64,000 bases of DNA from JBAOHV01 sp037045265 (GCA_037045265.1 JBAOHV010000012.1:62001-126000), one strand, 5' to 3'; counted from the first letter of the stretch, positions 26,139 through 37,509 are shown. Made by a program: numbers and translations. The notes: generated from the sequence alone by a model not told the origin.

Positions 26139-27351
26139 TCAGGCGATGAGCAGCTCGGTTTGGATAGGAGCGGGGAACCGAACGGTGAAACGGGTGTCGC
26201 CCAACTCGCTGCTCCAGCACGCGAGCGTTCGCCTCGACCTGAGCACGGCGAACCGCCGGCACGTCGGTGAGCCACCCGAGCGCGATGGTGCCGTCCTTCC
26301 GTTGGACCCAACTGCCCACAACGCGTCCGTCGACCCAGATCGTGGGTCCGGCGTTGCCGTTACGGTCGACGACGTGCGACGCTGACCCCGGCTTCGAGGT
26401 ACCAGCGCCGGTCCTTCCATCCCATCGTCGTCGGATCGAGGCCGGGCAAGAGCGCTACCCACTTCGACGATCCACGCACCGCGTCAAGGTCGTCGGCCGC
26501 GAGCCACGCGTCGACGTCACCGTCGGCGGTCTCCATCGCTACCACGACCGCGCCCGCGTCGCCCAGAGCACGCCGGGTGTCGCTGACCGTCCAGCCGGTC
26601 CACCACTGCACATCAGCAGTTGTCCCAGGGCCAAACGCGTGCAGCCATCGTCGAACCATCTGGGCGGAGCGCCTCACGTGGATCCATGCCGACGATGCCA
26701 CCGGGCACCCAGTCGTCCATGGCGGCCCAGCGGTACTGGCTGTTGATCCAGGAGCCCATCGGGCGGCCCCGCACCAGGACACCTTGGAAGCCGAGGTGCA
26801 ACATGACGCGCGCGTGTGCCTGTTGGGTTGCGGCGTACGGCTTGCCCGGCGACAGCTCGATCGGTTGTCGCAAGGCGGGCACAGCGTCGCCGAGTTGACG
26901 CGTCGACGCCTCTCCCGCCCGGTGCAGCGCGGCCAGAATCTGCTCCTCCGCCGACGCGATCCAGTCGTCTCCGTGGTCGGAGATGCCGTTGTCGGCGAGC
27001 AGCCTGACGAATTTGCGATGCTCAGGTCCCAAGAGCTTCGTTGTCGATGATGCGTGGGCCATCCGCGCCACAGCCGGGGGTCGCGACCCACAGGGTGCGT
27101 CGCATCGCGTGGAACCGGATCACGCTTCGTGCCTCGTAGAGCGCGGCTTCCACCGCGGCGATCGACGGGTGGCGCATCCGGGCCAGCGCCGAGAGGAACA
27201 CCGAGACCGGATCCGAGGAGTGCAGCGCCACGACCGAGTCCGCGATCGCAGCGACGTCGTCGGTTCGTGCCGAGGGGTCCAGACGATGGCGGCCCGCCAG
27301 CCGAGCGCGCCGTTCGCACAACCGTGATGTGTCGCGTTCCCATGGGTCCAT
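26139..27351 (-). CDS. winged-helix DNA-binding protein of the YcaQ/AlkX-like (HTH_42) family (several frameshifts)
   Basis: About 400 residues reconstructed. The start is TSRLCERRARLAGRHRLDPS, followed by DPVSVFLSALARMRHPSIAA and FHAMRRTLWVATP, diagnostic of this family. After shifts near 27040, 26600, 26390 and 26210 come LAALHRAGEASTRQLGDAVP, PMGSWINSQYRWAAMDDW, WLAADDLDAVRGSSKWVALL, VVGSWVQRKDGTIALGW and the end FTVRFPAPIQTELLIA. E. coli YcaQ is a DNA glycosylase that removes crosslinks, but most members are uncharacterised. The downstream frame stays open to 25858 without recognisable homology. Confidence 0.65.
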
Positions 27352-27494
27352 GATGACCGATCGGGGCGGGCGCCGATGATCCGCTGCTTGCGTGGGTCTG
27401 GAACATCAGAGGATCAGTCGTCCCCGAGTGTTTCACAACAAGGAATAGTCGGATAGGGCGGTCGCGCCGCAGTTGCAGACAATTCCAGTCTGCT

Positions 27495-29688
27495 CTATGT
27501 CCCCGATCGCTCCGTGTCTGGGGCATTCACTCCTTCGAGCGACGATTCTCCGGCCCCTAGGGGTGCCTCGCTGGTGACGTCAGTGGGTCCTGACACCGTT
27601 GTTCTGGTCTGGCCGTTGGTTGAGCCGTTGTTCCAAGTCACCAGCACCTTGACGATTCCGGGAAACTCGGTGGTCCCGCAGGTACCAGAGCTTCCGGCGG
27701 TGTCTCCGCACAAGCGCTGCTCGGTCGGAACTCTTGGGAGGACTACCTCATACAACTGAGGCGGTGGTTGGCGGCAGGTGGAGAATTCGGCATCGAATCG
27801 GCTGTGCATCCAGTACGACTGTGTTGGTGAAGCGTTTACGGAACCTCGTGACCTCAGTGCTGATGGCGAATCTACTGGCGGGGCCTGCTGTGCCTTCGGG
27901 GAAGCGGCATGGAACTGGAGCATCCCACGCTGGCCTTGGAGTGACGAGCGGACCGTACACCCGTGAGTAGTCGCAGGCCACAGTGCCGCCTTGGCCGATT
28001 CGGTAGACATCGGCGACGGCAGCAAAGGGCTCGAGGCCGGTGGTGTGAAGCCCGGTGATCGTAGCCACCGGGTTGACCATGTCCGCTGAGCTGAACTCGA
28101 ATCGGGTTCGTTGGGCGCTATTGGCCCGTCTCTCAGCATCGGAGCGACTCTCATAGACGGTAATGCAGACGGATCCATTCACACCCTCCGGAAGAGCAAC
28201 CATTGCAGAGTGGTAGAACCGGTAGTCGTCGCGGATCCCTTGAGCGATGAGCCGTTCGGTGCTGATGACCTGCCGCTCAACCTCCCCAACAGGAAGCGCC
28301 CCAGCCTCATCGGGATCCACACAGCTACGGCTCGTGCCGATCCCCGCAGTGACTTCGACGACTGCATTTCCAAGACGCAACGGGGCGACAGCGAGCAGGT
28401 GAGAATCGTCCACTCGAACAACTTCGATCGCTGGCTGACGCAACCCTGACCGGCGTTCCGCGGTTGCGGCCACGCCAAGGGAGTCTGCGCTCAGCGACAT
28501 GAAATCGGTGGTGATGACGCCTTCATCGTCAACAAGGGAGGCAGTCAGGTCGTAGAACTGACCTTCCCGAAGCCCACTGATCGTGAAGCAGCCATGGATC
28601 CAACGATCCGTATAGCTCACTTCGCCGCTGGAGAGATCTCCCATGATCGCCGTTTCCCAGACGCTTCGGCGTTCCTCAGTCATTTCGAGAGTTTGTTCTT
28701 GCGGGGCGAACGGTGTGGAAGGTCGGCCTACGCCTCGACCCGAGCTGTCGAGTTCGGTCAGCCGAATCGACAACCTTCCGGGCAGGTTGGCAACGAGGTT
28801 GATCCCGAACTCTCCCGCAGATGCGTCGCCCGTTGGGCAATTCTTGAACGGGGAAACATACTCGTGGGCCAGCGCCTGCTTCACCCTCACCTCTGGCACA
28901 ATCACTCGACCGCCGAGGTGCATGGGAATTCCAGCGGGGCAACCCCCAGCGGGTGGAGGGGTGGTGGTTGTGGTCTCGCCGCCAGCTTCCCCAGCGGAGT
29001 CGGAACCACCCGGTGCCAGGCAAGGATCAGCAACAGCTGACGTCTCACCCTCGGACCCAGACCCGGAGCTTCTTGAGCCAGAGGCCGAATCGGTTTCTGG
29101 TACCAGCACTGAGGTATCTTCGGGCAATTCGCCAAGGAGCCCATTTGTGGCAGCCCGAAAGGCGCCCGCCAGTTCGGCTGGGTTAACCATCGAAGAGTCC
29201 GTGGCTGATGCAGGCACCGCCTCGGCCGGGTTATCAGCGTTGCTAGCGGGTTCTGCTCCGGAGGGTTCCTCCGAGGTGCCTCCGCTTTTCGGTGCCTGAA
29301 TCCCACCAGATTCTGCGGCTGGGAAGCGGTGCTCGCCAATCACGGACCCTTGGGAATCGAGGGCTGTCCCATCTGGTTGAACGGTAGCGGCGGCGCCAGC
29401 TTCTGCCTCAGCTCCGAATAACGAAGGGGTGATAATCGGGGCGGTCACCATGTCGGGCGATGTCGAATCCGTCCGGGCCGTCTCGGCGTTCGGCTCGATG
29501 TCTGTTTGAGGCTGTGCAACTGCGCGCCCGGCCAGCATTCCGGTGGTGAGGACTGCCCCGACGAGGGCGGTTCGAGCCAGCATGGCGAGTACCTTGCGGG
29601 ATCGAATGCCGCTGCGAATGCCGCTGGCGGTTTCCATATGGCCTGGCTCAGAGTGTTGTGGGTCGACAGGACTCATATCAGGCACCAT
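27495..29688 (-). CDS. large secreted protein of ECF module 3 (frameshifted)
   Basis: About 730 residues. A Tat/Sec-like signal is RTALVGAVLTTGMLAGRAVA. A long low-complexity Ser/Ala/Glu/Thr linker follows (to about 240), then a Cys-containing beta-rich domain starting TPPPAGGCPAGIPMHLGG, with NLVANLPGRLSIRLTELDSS, WIHGCFTISGLREGQFYDLT and SVCITVYESRSDAERRANSA. The end after a shift near 27815 (VLVTWNNGSTNGQTRTTVSG) is also acidic. No enzymatic motif is visible; an adhesin or surface protein is possible. Its start overlaps the upstream gene's end by 16 bases. Same operon as the ECF sigma gene. Confidence 0.6.
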
Positions 29689-30888
29689 CCAGAGGCGACG
29701 AGGGTGAAATTGGCAGTAGTGGTTTGCTGATTGCCAGCGGCATCACGCGCCGTGATTGTGGCGGTCACCAAACGCTCTCCGCTTGGGAGGGTGCCCGCCG
29801 GGAATGGTCCGACAGTTCCGACATACTGGCCATTGTTCAGGGTCATGGCTACTGGTCCACCTGGTAGGCCAGAGGGGCCGCCAGGCCATGAGATCTGTAC
29901 GGACGAAACCCCGATGTTGTCGCTAGCGGTGACCCGAAAGGTGATAGTTGGGCTCCAGCCACCCGGAGCGGGCGCCTCGCAGATGGCATTGTCAACTACG
30001 GCTGGTGAGACCACAACGTTTCCAAGTGTTGGCTTCGCCGTATCAGGAGCAGCAGTGGCCGGTGGTGCAGGGACAGTCGCTCCGGATGGAGGATTGGGTG
30101 CGACAGAGGCGCCGGGTGGCGCTGTTGCTCCTGGCTGGGGTTGCTGCCCAGGCGAGGTTGATGGTGGTCGGTTGCTGCCCGTCGTTGGCGGTGCGCCGGG
30201 GATGGTTGTCGTGATTGCCTCAACGCCTGGGTCCGCTGGAGTCTCGGCGATTGGCACCGCCGGTTGCTCCGAAGGCGCAGGCAGACCGTCTGCAGAAGGT
30301 ACGACACACGAACCCTCTGGCAGGTCACTGACTGAGTCGCCGTTTCGATCGAGTTGGAGCGCCGAGGCGCGAACCCACATGGTGCGCCGAAGATCTCGTG
30401 GGTCGCGTACCTCGACCCGATCCCCCGAACGGCTGATGGCGAGCACCCGGTCGCCCGGCTCGAGGCGTCCGATCGGTTGGCCAAGAGGGCAGTCGAGGCC
30501 GATGGCGGGTAGGGGAGCAGTGGCGCCTGTAGCTGCAAGGCCACGGTCGGCTAACGGGCGGCTGGCCTCGGCAGGCCCGCCGATTGTTCCCGTAGCACCG
30601 AGGCCAAATCCGCTGCCCGCGGCGATGAGGCCAACAGCAGCCCAGGCCGGCCAGCTGAAGGGTCGGGACCGAATTGCCCGGCGCGGCTGTTGTTCCCGCC
30701 CGATGCCCATGAGGTCCACCATTGCTGTTCGGGCTGTCCGGTTCGGGATTCGAGGGTTGCTCCAACATTGAGTGTGAGCGTTCTAGAACCTGCGCCTTGA
30801 TGAGCGCCAGCGATGTGGGGTCTGGCGTGGCAACCTCGCCAGCGAGGTCCTCCAACGCAGTCCGGATCATCTTGTCGACCTCATTCAT
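29673..30888 (-). CDS. membrane protein with SH3-like and Ig-like parts, ECF partner (frameshifted)
   Basis: Cytoplasmic start VDKMIRTALEDLAGEVATPD, then a shift near 30720, then a membrane helix PAWAAVGLIAAGSGFGLGAT. Outside: an SH3-like segment (RLEPGDRVLAISRSGDRVEV, MWVRASALQLDR), a long Pro/Thr/Ala linker (~175-230) and an Ig-like domain (TITFRVTASDNIGVSSVQIS, LVTATITARDAAGNQQTT) ending with GWCLI. About 405 residues. The start overlaps the sigma gene stop by eight bases. The N-terminal helix plus single membrane span is the layout of an anti-sigma factor, but no known anti-sigma motif is present. Confidence 0.6.
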
Positions 30889-31447
30889 GAGCTGCCTCCA
30901 GTGTCGAAGTGTTAGGAAGAGGGTCGAGTGCTCCGCCATCGGCAGGGTCTGGTTGCAGCACACGTGCTAGCGCGTGTCTTGCCCGAAACAACTGGGTCTT
31001 CACCGTTCCGGGTGAAAGGTTGAGGGCAGCTGCGATCTCGGTTACCGGATGGTCGAGGAAGTAATGCAGAACGCAGATCTCGCGCTGGCCCGCCGAGAGC
31101 GAGTCGAGTGCATCAAGTATCGCCAACGACTCAACGGTTGCGTCGGTTCCGTCGTTGACCGATTCTTCAGAGGCCATGGCAGTGGCAACCCGATCGAACG
31201 CCCGTTGTTCAGCCGAACTGCGACGCTGGGAGGACCGCAGAATGTTTGCTGCAACGGTGGTCACCCACGCTGCAGGGGAGCGCAGTGGTTCTGGTGGGGG
31301 CTGAGCAATCAGTTTCGCTAACGCATCGACTACAGCGTCCTCGCAGCGATCTCGGTCACCAGTGATGAGGCCAACAGACGCAACGACTCGGGCGTAGTCA
31401 ACGGCGAGGAAGTGATCGATGTCGAAACAGTGCTCTGAAGCCTCCAT
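30881..31447 (-). CDS. ECF-type RNA polymerase sigma factor (module 3)
   Basis: A 188-residue sigma factor of the SigE-like (actinobacterial) ECF group: HFLAVDYARVVASVGLITGD, DRCEDAVVDALAKLIAQPP and PAAWVTTVAANILRSSQRRS for region 2; DALDSLSAGQREICVLHYFL then HPVTEIAAALNLSPGTVKTQ and LFRARHALARVL for region 4. ATG 31447 is chosen because family homology starts there; the longer upstream frame runs through the tRNA-like repeat. The end overlaps the partner gene. Intact. Confidence 0.87.
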   Translation of the reverse strand: MEASEHCFDIDHFLAVDYARVVASVGLITGDRDRCEDAVVDALAKLIAQPPPEPLRSPAAWVTTVAANILRSSQRRSSAEQRAFDRVATAMASEESVNDGTDATVESLAILDALDSLSAGQREICVLHYFLDHPVTEIAAALNLSPGTVKTQLFRARHALARVLQPDPADGGALDPLPNTSTLEAAHE

Positions 31448-31572
31448 ATACACATTGACGCTACGGAGTGATTGTTTGGTTGACGCGGGTCGCAGAATTT
31501 CTTCTACGGGTGCTTTCGGGCTTGTCGAATGTCCCCACCTCGGCCGCTGCATCCAGCGCTCGCCCCCGAGAA

Positions 31573-31654
31573 CGCGACGAAACCCATGCTTTGGCAGGGG
31601 TTTCCTGTGGAGCGGGCGAGGGGAGTCGAACCAGCGCAACCAGCTTGGAAGGCT
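31573..31654. repeat. 82-bp partial copy of tRNA-Gly 3' half and its terminator (copy A)
   Basis: This stretch matches 33168-33249 with seven mismatches in 82 bases, in the same orientation. It contains the terminator-like hairpin (one stem mismatch) and the anticodon-to-3' end part of a minus-strand tRNA-Gly. Past the anticodon arm the match ends, so no complete tRNA is present. The geometry is that of an attachment-site remnant at a tRNA 3' end. Confidence 0.8.
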
Positions 31655-32055
31655 CGAAGATGTCTTGCGCTGCGGTCACTGGTCGACAGGGCGGATGGCC
31701 AGGAGAGTGGCAACGGGGCCGAGACTAGGATTTCCTCTCCGAAATTCCAAGTTTCTCGAGCAGGAAGGTCGGAATTGAAGTGGTAAAATCCGATTTGTGC
31801 GGCCGCTGAGAGATTCGCCCATCGGCAGCGTTGTAGCGATCTCCTGCAGCGACCAGCGGTTCGGCGAGTCGCACGAGGCCCACATGATTCCGCCGCCGGG
31901 TGACCTGATCCCGCGTGCGGGTGCTGGTCCGATCCCCAGTTGTTTCGGTGTCACCCTGGTTCGGTGCCGAACCGACGCCGTCAGGCGCTCCGAAGCGTAA
32001 CCGCATGCTGGCGAACAGCCACCTCAGCTCGAACCCGAAAGGACAGCGCTGCGCC
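31655..32055. other. intergenic region between tRNA-like repeat and dedA
   Basis: About 400 bases with no convincing gene on either strand. A TAAAAT element at 31782 could be a -10 box for a long leader of the DedA gene. No integrase or other mobility gene is seen. Confidence 0.3.
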
Positions 32056-32834
32056 ATGCTCGACGAACTTGACCAAATGGGCCACCGACGTGGTCGAGCA
32101 GCTCGGCTACCTGGGTGTAGCGATGCTCGTCGCCGTCGAAAACATCTTCCCGCCGATCCCGTCCGAAGTTGTGCTCGGCCTCGCCGGCTACACCGCGTCA
32201 CAAGGCGACGCTTGGGTGGTCGGCATGATCATCGCCGCGACCATCGGTTCGGTGGTCGGTGCATGGGTCACGTACGGGCTCTCCGCTGCCGTCGGCCCGG
32301 TCCGCCTTCGCGCCATCGTCATCCGCTACGGCACATGGGTCGGTTTCGGCGAGACCGACCTCGACCGGGCCGAGGCGTGGTTCGACCGCAGATCGCGCTC
32401 CGCGGTGCTCGTGTGCCGATGCGTACCCGCTGATCCGCTCCCTGATCTCCATCCCCGCCGGCTTCCGCCGCATGCCGCTCGGCGCGTTCACGCTCTTCAC
32501 CCTCATCGGCAGCCTCGTGTGGAACACGGTCCTGGTCACCGCCGGCTACCTCCTCGCCGACCAGTGGGAGAAGGTCCTCGAGTTCACCGAACCGTTCCAG
32601 ACCCTCGTGGTCGTCGCTCATCGGTCGCACTCGTCGTGGCGCTCATCGTCCGCAAGGTGGTCCTGACCAAGCGGGCACGCGCCGCCGAGGAACTGGCGCA
32701 CCCCGGCCTGGCTCACGAGAACCCTCGAGGAAATCGTCGAAGAACTCGAAGCGCAGGCCGAGCACGACCCTGTCCTGCGGTCGAAACTCCCCGATCGCCG
32801 AGCGCGACGCACCAGTCGAGGTCGGGATGGGTAG
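32056..32834 (+). CDS. DedA family (SNARE-associated/VTT) membrane protein (several frameshifts)
   Basis: An AAAGGA site precedes ATG 32056, MLDEL; one extra T at about 32069 breaks the frame, after which WATDVVEQLGYLGVAMLVAV and ENIFPPIPSEVVLGLAGY follow, the DedA signature. Then GMIIAATIGSVVGAWVTYGL and, after a shift near 32415, IRSLISIPAGFRRMPLGAFT and GSLVWNTVLVTAGYLLADQW. Further shifts near 32620 and 32710 lead to EEIVEELEAQAEHDPVLRS. DedA/VTT proteins act in lipid-carrier (undecaprenyl phosphate) recycling and membrane homeostasis. It looks more GC-rich than its neighbours and lies between the two tRNA-Gly-derived repeats. Confidence 0.78.
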
Positions 32835-33167
32835 ACCAATAGTGCGGTGAGTAACACGACACGCTGGGCCGCGTCGGCGGTAGTGGCCGCTAGAGAACCC
32901 ACGGTGCAGGCGCTATCCCACTGCTCCAGTTGTCCGTAACCGGCGATATCTCGTGCCCACCAGTGCGGATGTGGTGTTGGGATGAGCGTCTTCGCGAGCG
33001 AGTGCACGGGTGAAGGGCACATCGAGGCTGCTGGTCATCCGAGACCGGAAGGCGAACCTGGATTGTCCCTGTGTCGTTGGCAGAGCCAGCGCAACTCGCG
33101 GGACACGAATCGGTAAGGTCGCGCTAGGGTCACGCCGGCCCGGCACCGACTCGTGACCTACCCCTGG
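32835..33167. other. intergenic region before tRNA-Gly repeat
   Basis: About 330 bases. A minus-strand frame reads WARDIAGYGQLEQWDSACTV, but start, family and codon pattern are not convincing. No repeats or mobility genes were found. Confidence 0.25.
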
Positions 33168-33249
33168 CGCGACGAAACCCCTGCATCGGCAGGGGTTTCG
33201 TGTGGAGCGGGCGACGGGAATCGAACCCGCGCAACCAGCTTGGAAGGCT
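33168..33249. repeat. 82-bp repeat at tRNA-Gly 3' end (copy B)
   Basis: Direct repeat partner of 31573-31654. It covers the anticodon arm, T-arm, acceptor and terminator of the intact tRNA-Gly. The two copies bracket about 1.5 kb holding dedA. Confidence 0.8.
33174..33199 (-). terminator. terminator of tRNA-Gly
   Basis: GAAACCCCTGC / GCAGGGGTTTC, an 11-bp perfect stem with a 4-base loop, lies three bases beyond the CCA end on the minus strand. Confidence 0.65.
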
Positions 33250-33277
33250 GGGACTCTACCAATTGAGCTACACCCGC
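33203..33277 (-). tRNA. tRNA-Gly (TCC)
   Basis: Cloverleaf on the minus strand: acceptor GCGGGTG/CGCCCGC, D-arm GCTC..GAGT, anticodon stem CCAGC/GCTGG with loop CTTCCAA giving TCC, T-arm GGTTCGATT, discriminator T and encoded CCA. It reads GGA. Its 3' half is repeated 1.6 kb away. Confidence 0.93.
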
Positions 33278-33371
33278 AAGGCCGTTCATCGTAGCCGCAT
33301 CTGCGCCGCAGTTCGAACCAATGAGCATCTGGCGGCCACATCGGCCGGTGACCAGGATCGCCGAAGGCCTC

Positions 33372-33862
33372 CTAGTGGCGTTTGACCAAGGTAATCCCTT
33401 TGCCCGGGCGCCAGGCCTCAATGACAAGGTGGTCGTTGCTGGGAGCAATGCTGGTCAGCGCAACCTCGGTGATGTCGAGCCTGACAGATATGAAAGGGCC
33501 CCTCGGGAACTTCCAAGCCCGCTTTGCATCGAGCTTCCATCAGTGCATTGCGTTTCGAACCCGCTGTCCACATGAGTCGCTCGAGCGCTGACTTTTGCGT
33601 CGCCGAGTGAGATGGTCTCATCGGCTGGAGCGTTGTGGAGTGCGCATCGCGGATCCCTCAGCAGATCTGCTGCTCGTCGTGAGCCGGGCATCGAGCCAAT
33701 CCAAATTTGGCCGTTGAGAAAGTCAACCTCAGTTCCAGTCAGGCGAGGGGATCCGTCCTTGCGAATCGTTGCAAGAACCTTGTGCAGATACGCATCAAAA
33801 CTGGCGCGCATTCGAGCGGCGAGATCAGGGCAGTGGATTGCGAAATCAGCCCAGGAAGACAT
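33372..33862 (-). CDS. pyridoxamine 5'-phosphate oxidase-like (PPOX-class) protein (frameshifted)
   Basis: About 160 residues of the split beta-barrel FMN/F420-binding fold: FDAYLHKVLATIRKDGSPRL, GTEVDFLNGQIWIGSMPGSR, AADLLRDPRCALHNAPAD and VSARATHVD, then shifts near 33545 and 33485 and the end LTSIAPSNDHLVIEAWRPG. Such proteins reduce or oxidise small molecules with F420 or FMN, or bind heme. ATG 33862 is chosen where homology starts; ATG 33865 is adjacent. Confidence 0.7.
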
Positions 33863-34077
33863 CATGGGGATTCTTCCACGTATCCCTGCGGCGTGGTCGA
33901 AAAACTTTCTGTCCACGTGGGATTTCGGTCTCAGCTCGCCCAACTTGGACCCTGGCTGGCCTTCCGATGAGGTCGTTACCCCTGAGCTATTTCACAGCCC
34001 TGGGGAACTGACTGCCGATTCCATTCGTCGAACAGCTCATACGCTCCGGCCACGGGGTCTAACGCAAGGGGAATATG

Positions 34078-35070
34078 ATGCGACGAACTATTGCAGGTGC
34101 GGCGCTACTCGCCACGGTGCTCGGGATGCTGGCTGGGTGTGCCGGTGACGATGCAACGAGCAAATCGGACGCCGGATCCTCGGAGGCTGTGTCTGGCGAA
34201 CTTGAGAAAAGTGCTGCGGCGCAAGGTGGTGCGAGTGAGACTGCGTCCTCTACGGATTCCACGCAAGCGAACGGCGCAGCTGGCGGAATTGATGTTCCGT
34301 CTGCAGCCCAGGCCATTCAGTCCCGAGCGCTGGTCTACACGGCGACCTTGGATATCGAGAGCAAGGACGTAGTAACGACTGCCCGAGCGATTGCTGAGGC
34401 GGCAGCGGTCGCAGGGGGGTTGGTGTACGGACAGTCCGACAGCTACTCCGAGGGCGCGACCGCCCAACTCACGCTCAAGGTCGGACCAGACAAACTCGAG
34501 GAACTCATGGCGTCGATTGCGCAACTCGGCAAGGAGACTGGCAGAACCCTCTCGACCGACGATGTGACCGGCGCAGTGGTTGATCTCGATGCCCGGATCA
34601 TCAGCGCTCAGAAGTCGCTTGCCCGCACTCAAGAGTTCCTTGATAGAACGAATAACGTCGGCGAATTGTCAGCCATCGAAGCCGAACTGACTCGTCGGGA
34701 AACCGCTTGGAGCAACTCGTTGGTCAGCGCCGGGCAATTGGCGACCAAGTTGCCTTGGCTACCCTCACGGTGAGTGTGTCAGCCGGTTCCCGCAGAGCCC
34801 AAGAGGGACGAGCGGCTCTTTGCTGCCTTTCGAGATACACCGAGTTTCAGCACGGCCCTTGGTGCCGGAATCGAGGCCCTGGGAATCATTCTGAAGGTGC
34901 TGCTCACCATTGTTGGATTCCTTGCACCATTCGTGGCGATCATTGGCCTGCCGTTGTACATCTGGAGGCGTATCCGTGCGCGCCGATGGGAACGCCCTGA
35001 TTCGACCGAGCGAAACGATGACGAACTCGAAGCCGCTATCGAAGCTGAGGAAATGGCAGCACCTCGGTGA
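34078..35070 (+). CDS. DUF4349 lipoprotein (frameshifted)
   Basis: Lipoprotein signal RRTIAGAALLATVLGML with the lipobox LAGC. A low-complexity linker and then the DUF4349 core follow: RALVYTATLDIESKDVVTTA, GGLVYGQSDSYSEGATAQLT, LKVGPDKLEELMASIAQLG and VVDLDARIISAQKSLARTQE. After shifts near 34705 and 34775 come QRRAIGDQVALATLTVSVS and a C-terminal membrane helix (ILKVLLTIVGFLAPFVAIIG) with RRIRARRWER. About 330 residues. The family is cell-envelope-associated and of unknown function. AAGGGG lies six bases before ATG 34078. Confidence 0.82.
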
Positions 35071-35076
35071 AAGAGA

Positions 35077-35124
35077 ACACTGGCCCCGCACCGAGAGTTG
35101 TGCTCGTCGGTGCGGGGCCAGTGT
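35077..35124. terminator. 18-bp stem bidirectional terminator
   Basis: ACACTGGCCCCGCACCGA pairs perfectly with 35107-35124 across a 12-base loop. It lies between the DUF4349 gene and the convergent tRNA-Pro. The minus-strand exit is T-rich (TCTCTTT), so it best terminates tRNA-Pro and may also stop transcription from the lipoprotein gene. Confidence 0.75.
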
Positions 35125-35130
35125 GTGCAG

Positions 35131-35206
35131 TCGGGACGGAGAGATTTGAACTCTTCGGCCCCCGGCTCCCAGAAGCCGGTGCGCTACCAGCCTGCGCCAC
35201 GTCCCG
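35131..35206 (-). tRNA. tRNA-Pro (TGG) with an 8-base anticodon loop
   Basis: Minus-strand cloverleaf: acceptor CGGGACG/CGTCCCG, D-arm GCGC..GCGC, anticodon stem CCGGC/GCCGG, T-arm with GTTCAAA, no encoded CCA. The body is that of bacterial tRNA-Pro, but the loop reads TTCTGGGA, one base more than the usual TTTGGGA. Removing the C gives anticodon TGG. The extra base is most likely one of the many indel errors in this sequence; a real 8-base loop would resemble +1 suppressor tRNA-Pro. Confidence 0.8.
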
Positions 35207-35360
35207 TTGCGCTGCAGTTGATGCAGCCGCTCTACGGTAGCGCATGGGGACCATCGGGAATTTCAATTGCACTGAAAACGGCGGAATCCCGACCTACTTT
35301 CGTACGAGAATTGCCTCGATGAAGGCTCTGGGCGTCAAACATCAGTAAGCTCTCCGCCCT

Positions 35361-36771
<1,411 letters not shown>

Positions 36772-36795
36772 TCCCCTTCTGCCCCGGAGCGCTCC

Positions 36796-37443
36796 GTGAA
36801 CCCACAGGCGAATGTCTATGTACCAAACCCCAGCGTCAGCTGGACCGAAGCTGGAGGGCGTCAGGCAGTTAGCGGCGACCTCTACTCCAGACTGCTTCGC
36901 GAGAACATCATCTTCCTCGGAACCCCGATTGATGACACCGTCGCGAACCTGATCTGTGCGCAGCTGCTCTTTCTCGAGGCGGAGAATCCTGACAAGGACA
37001 TCCAGGTCTATATCAATAGCCCTGGCGGCGACATCAACGCCTTGTTGGCGATCTACGACACCATGCAATACATCCGGCCCGAAATCACCACGTTGTGCTT
37101 CGGTCAGGCAGCCTCCGCTGCGGCTGTTCTGCTCGGCGCCGGCACGAAGGGCAAACGACTTGCACTTCCAAACGCCCGAATTCTGATCCATCAACCCTAT
37201 GCCCAGAGCTATGGCAAGGCTTCAGACGTCGAGATTGCCGCTGCTGAGATCATGCGTCTTAAAACGACACTCGAAGAGATTCTTGCTCGTCACACCGGAC
37301 AAAGCTCAGAACGAATCGCGACAGACACCGATCGTGACTACGTGATGACTGCGGAGGAGGCCAAGGAATACGGCCTCATCGACGAAGTGCTGTCCGCTCG
37401 TGACTTCGTGGATAACTCCGGAGCGATTACCGCTGTTCGCTAG
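36796..37443 (+). CDS. clpP: ATP-dependent Clp protease proteolytic subunit (ClpP2-like)
   Basis: A 215-residue serine peptidase that forms the barrel of the Clp protease. The nucleophile is in FGQAASAAAVLLGAGTKGKR, the His in ARILIHQPY, and the Asp in the C-terminal part (TDTDRDYVMTAEEAKEYGL). DIQVYINSPGGDINALLAI forms the oxyanion strand. GQAASAAAVLL is the ClpP2 form of actinobacteria. No ClpP1 paralogue sits beside it. GTG start 36796, 25 bases after tig, followed by clpX. Intact. Confidence 0.93.
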   Translation: MNPQANVYVPNPSVSWTEAGGRQAVSGDLYSRLLRENIIFLGTPIDDTVANLICAQLLFLEAENPDKDIQVYINSPGGDINALLAIYDTMQYIRPEITTLCFGQAASAAAVLLGAGTKGKRLALPNARILIHQPYAQSYGKASDVEIAAAEIMRLKTTLEEILARHTGQSSERIATDTDRDYVMTAEEAKEYGLIDEVLSARDFVDNSGAITAVR

Positions 37444-37492
37444 AAGCTCTGGGAAAACCCATGCTGCCGAGGAGTACAACGGACGTGCCGTT

Positions 37493-37509
37493 CCTGTGGA
37501 GCGGCACGT
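37493..37509. other. 8-bp hairpin between clpP and clpX
   Basis: Note that the arms are ACGTGCCG (37493-37500) and CGGCACGT (37502-37509), with only one base between, so this is better viewed as a near-continuous palindrome interrupted by line-end reading: the arms sit tightly and could be a protein-binding site rather than an RNA hairpin. No T-tract follows. Confidence is low. Confidence 0.15.

Noticed and set aside
28676..29339. Long plus-strand frames opposite the secreted protein gene
   Set aside because: They are antisense to a low-complexity Ser/Glu/Pro linker, which leaves all frames open by composition.
31573..31654. A second complete tRNA-Gly gene
   Set aside because: The 5' half (acceptor 5' strand and D-arm) is absent and the T-stem has mismatches.
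37493..37509. RNA hairpin with a real loop between clpP and clpX
   Set aside because: On recounting, the two complementary arms are almost contiguous, so it is at most a palindromic site; kept in the feature list only with very low confidence.
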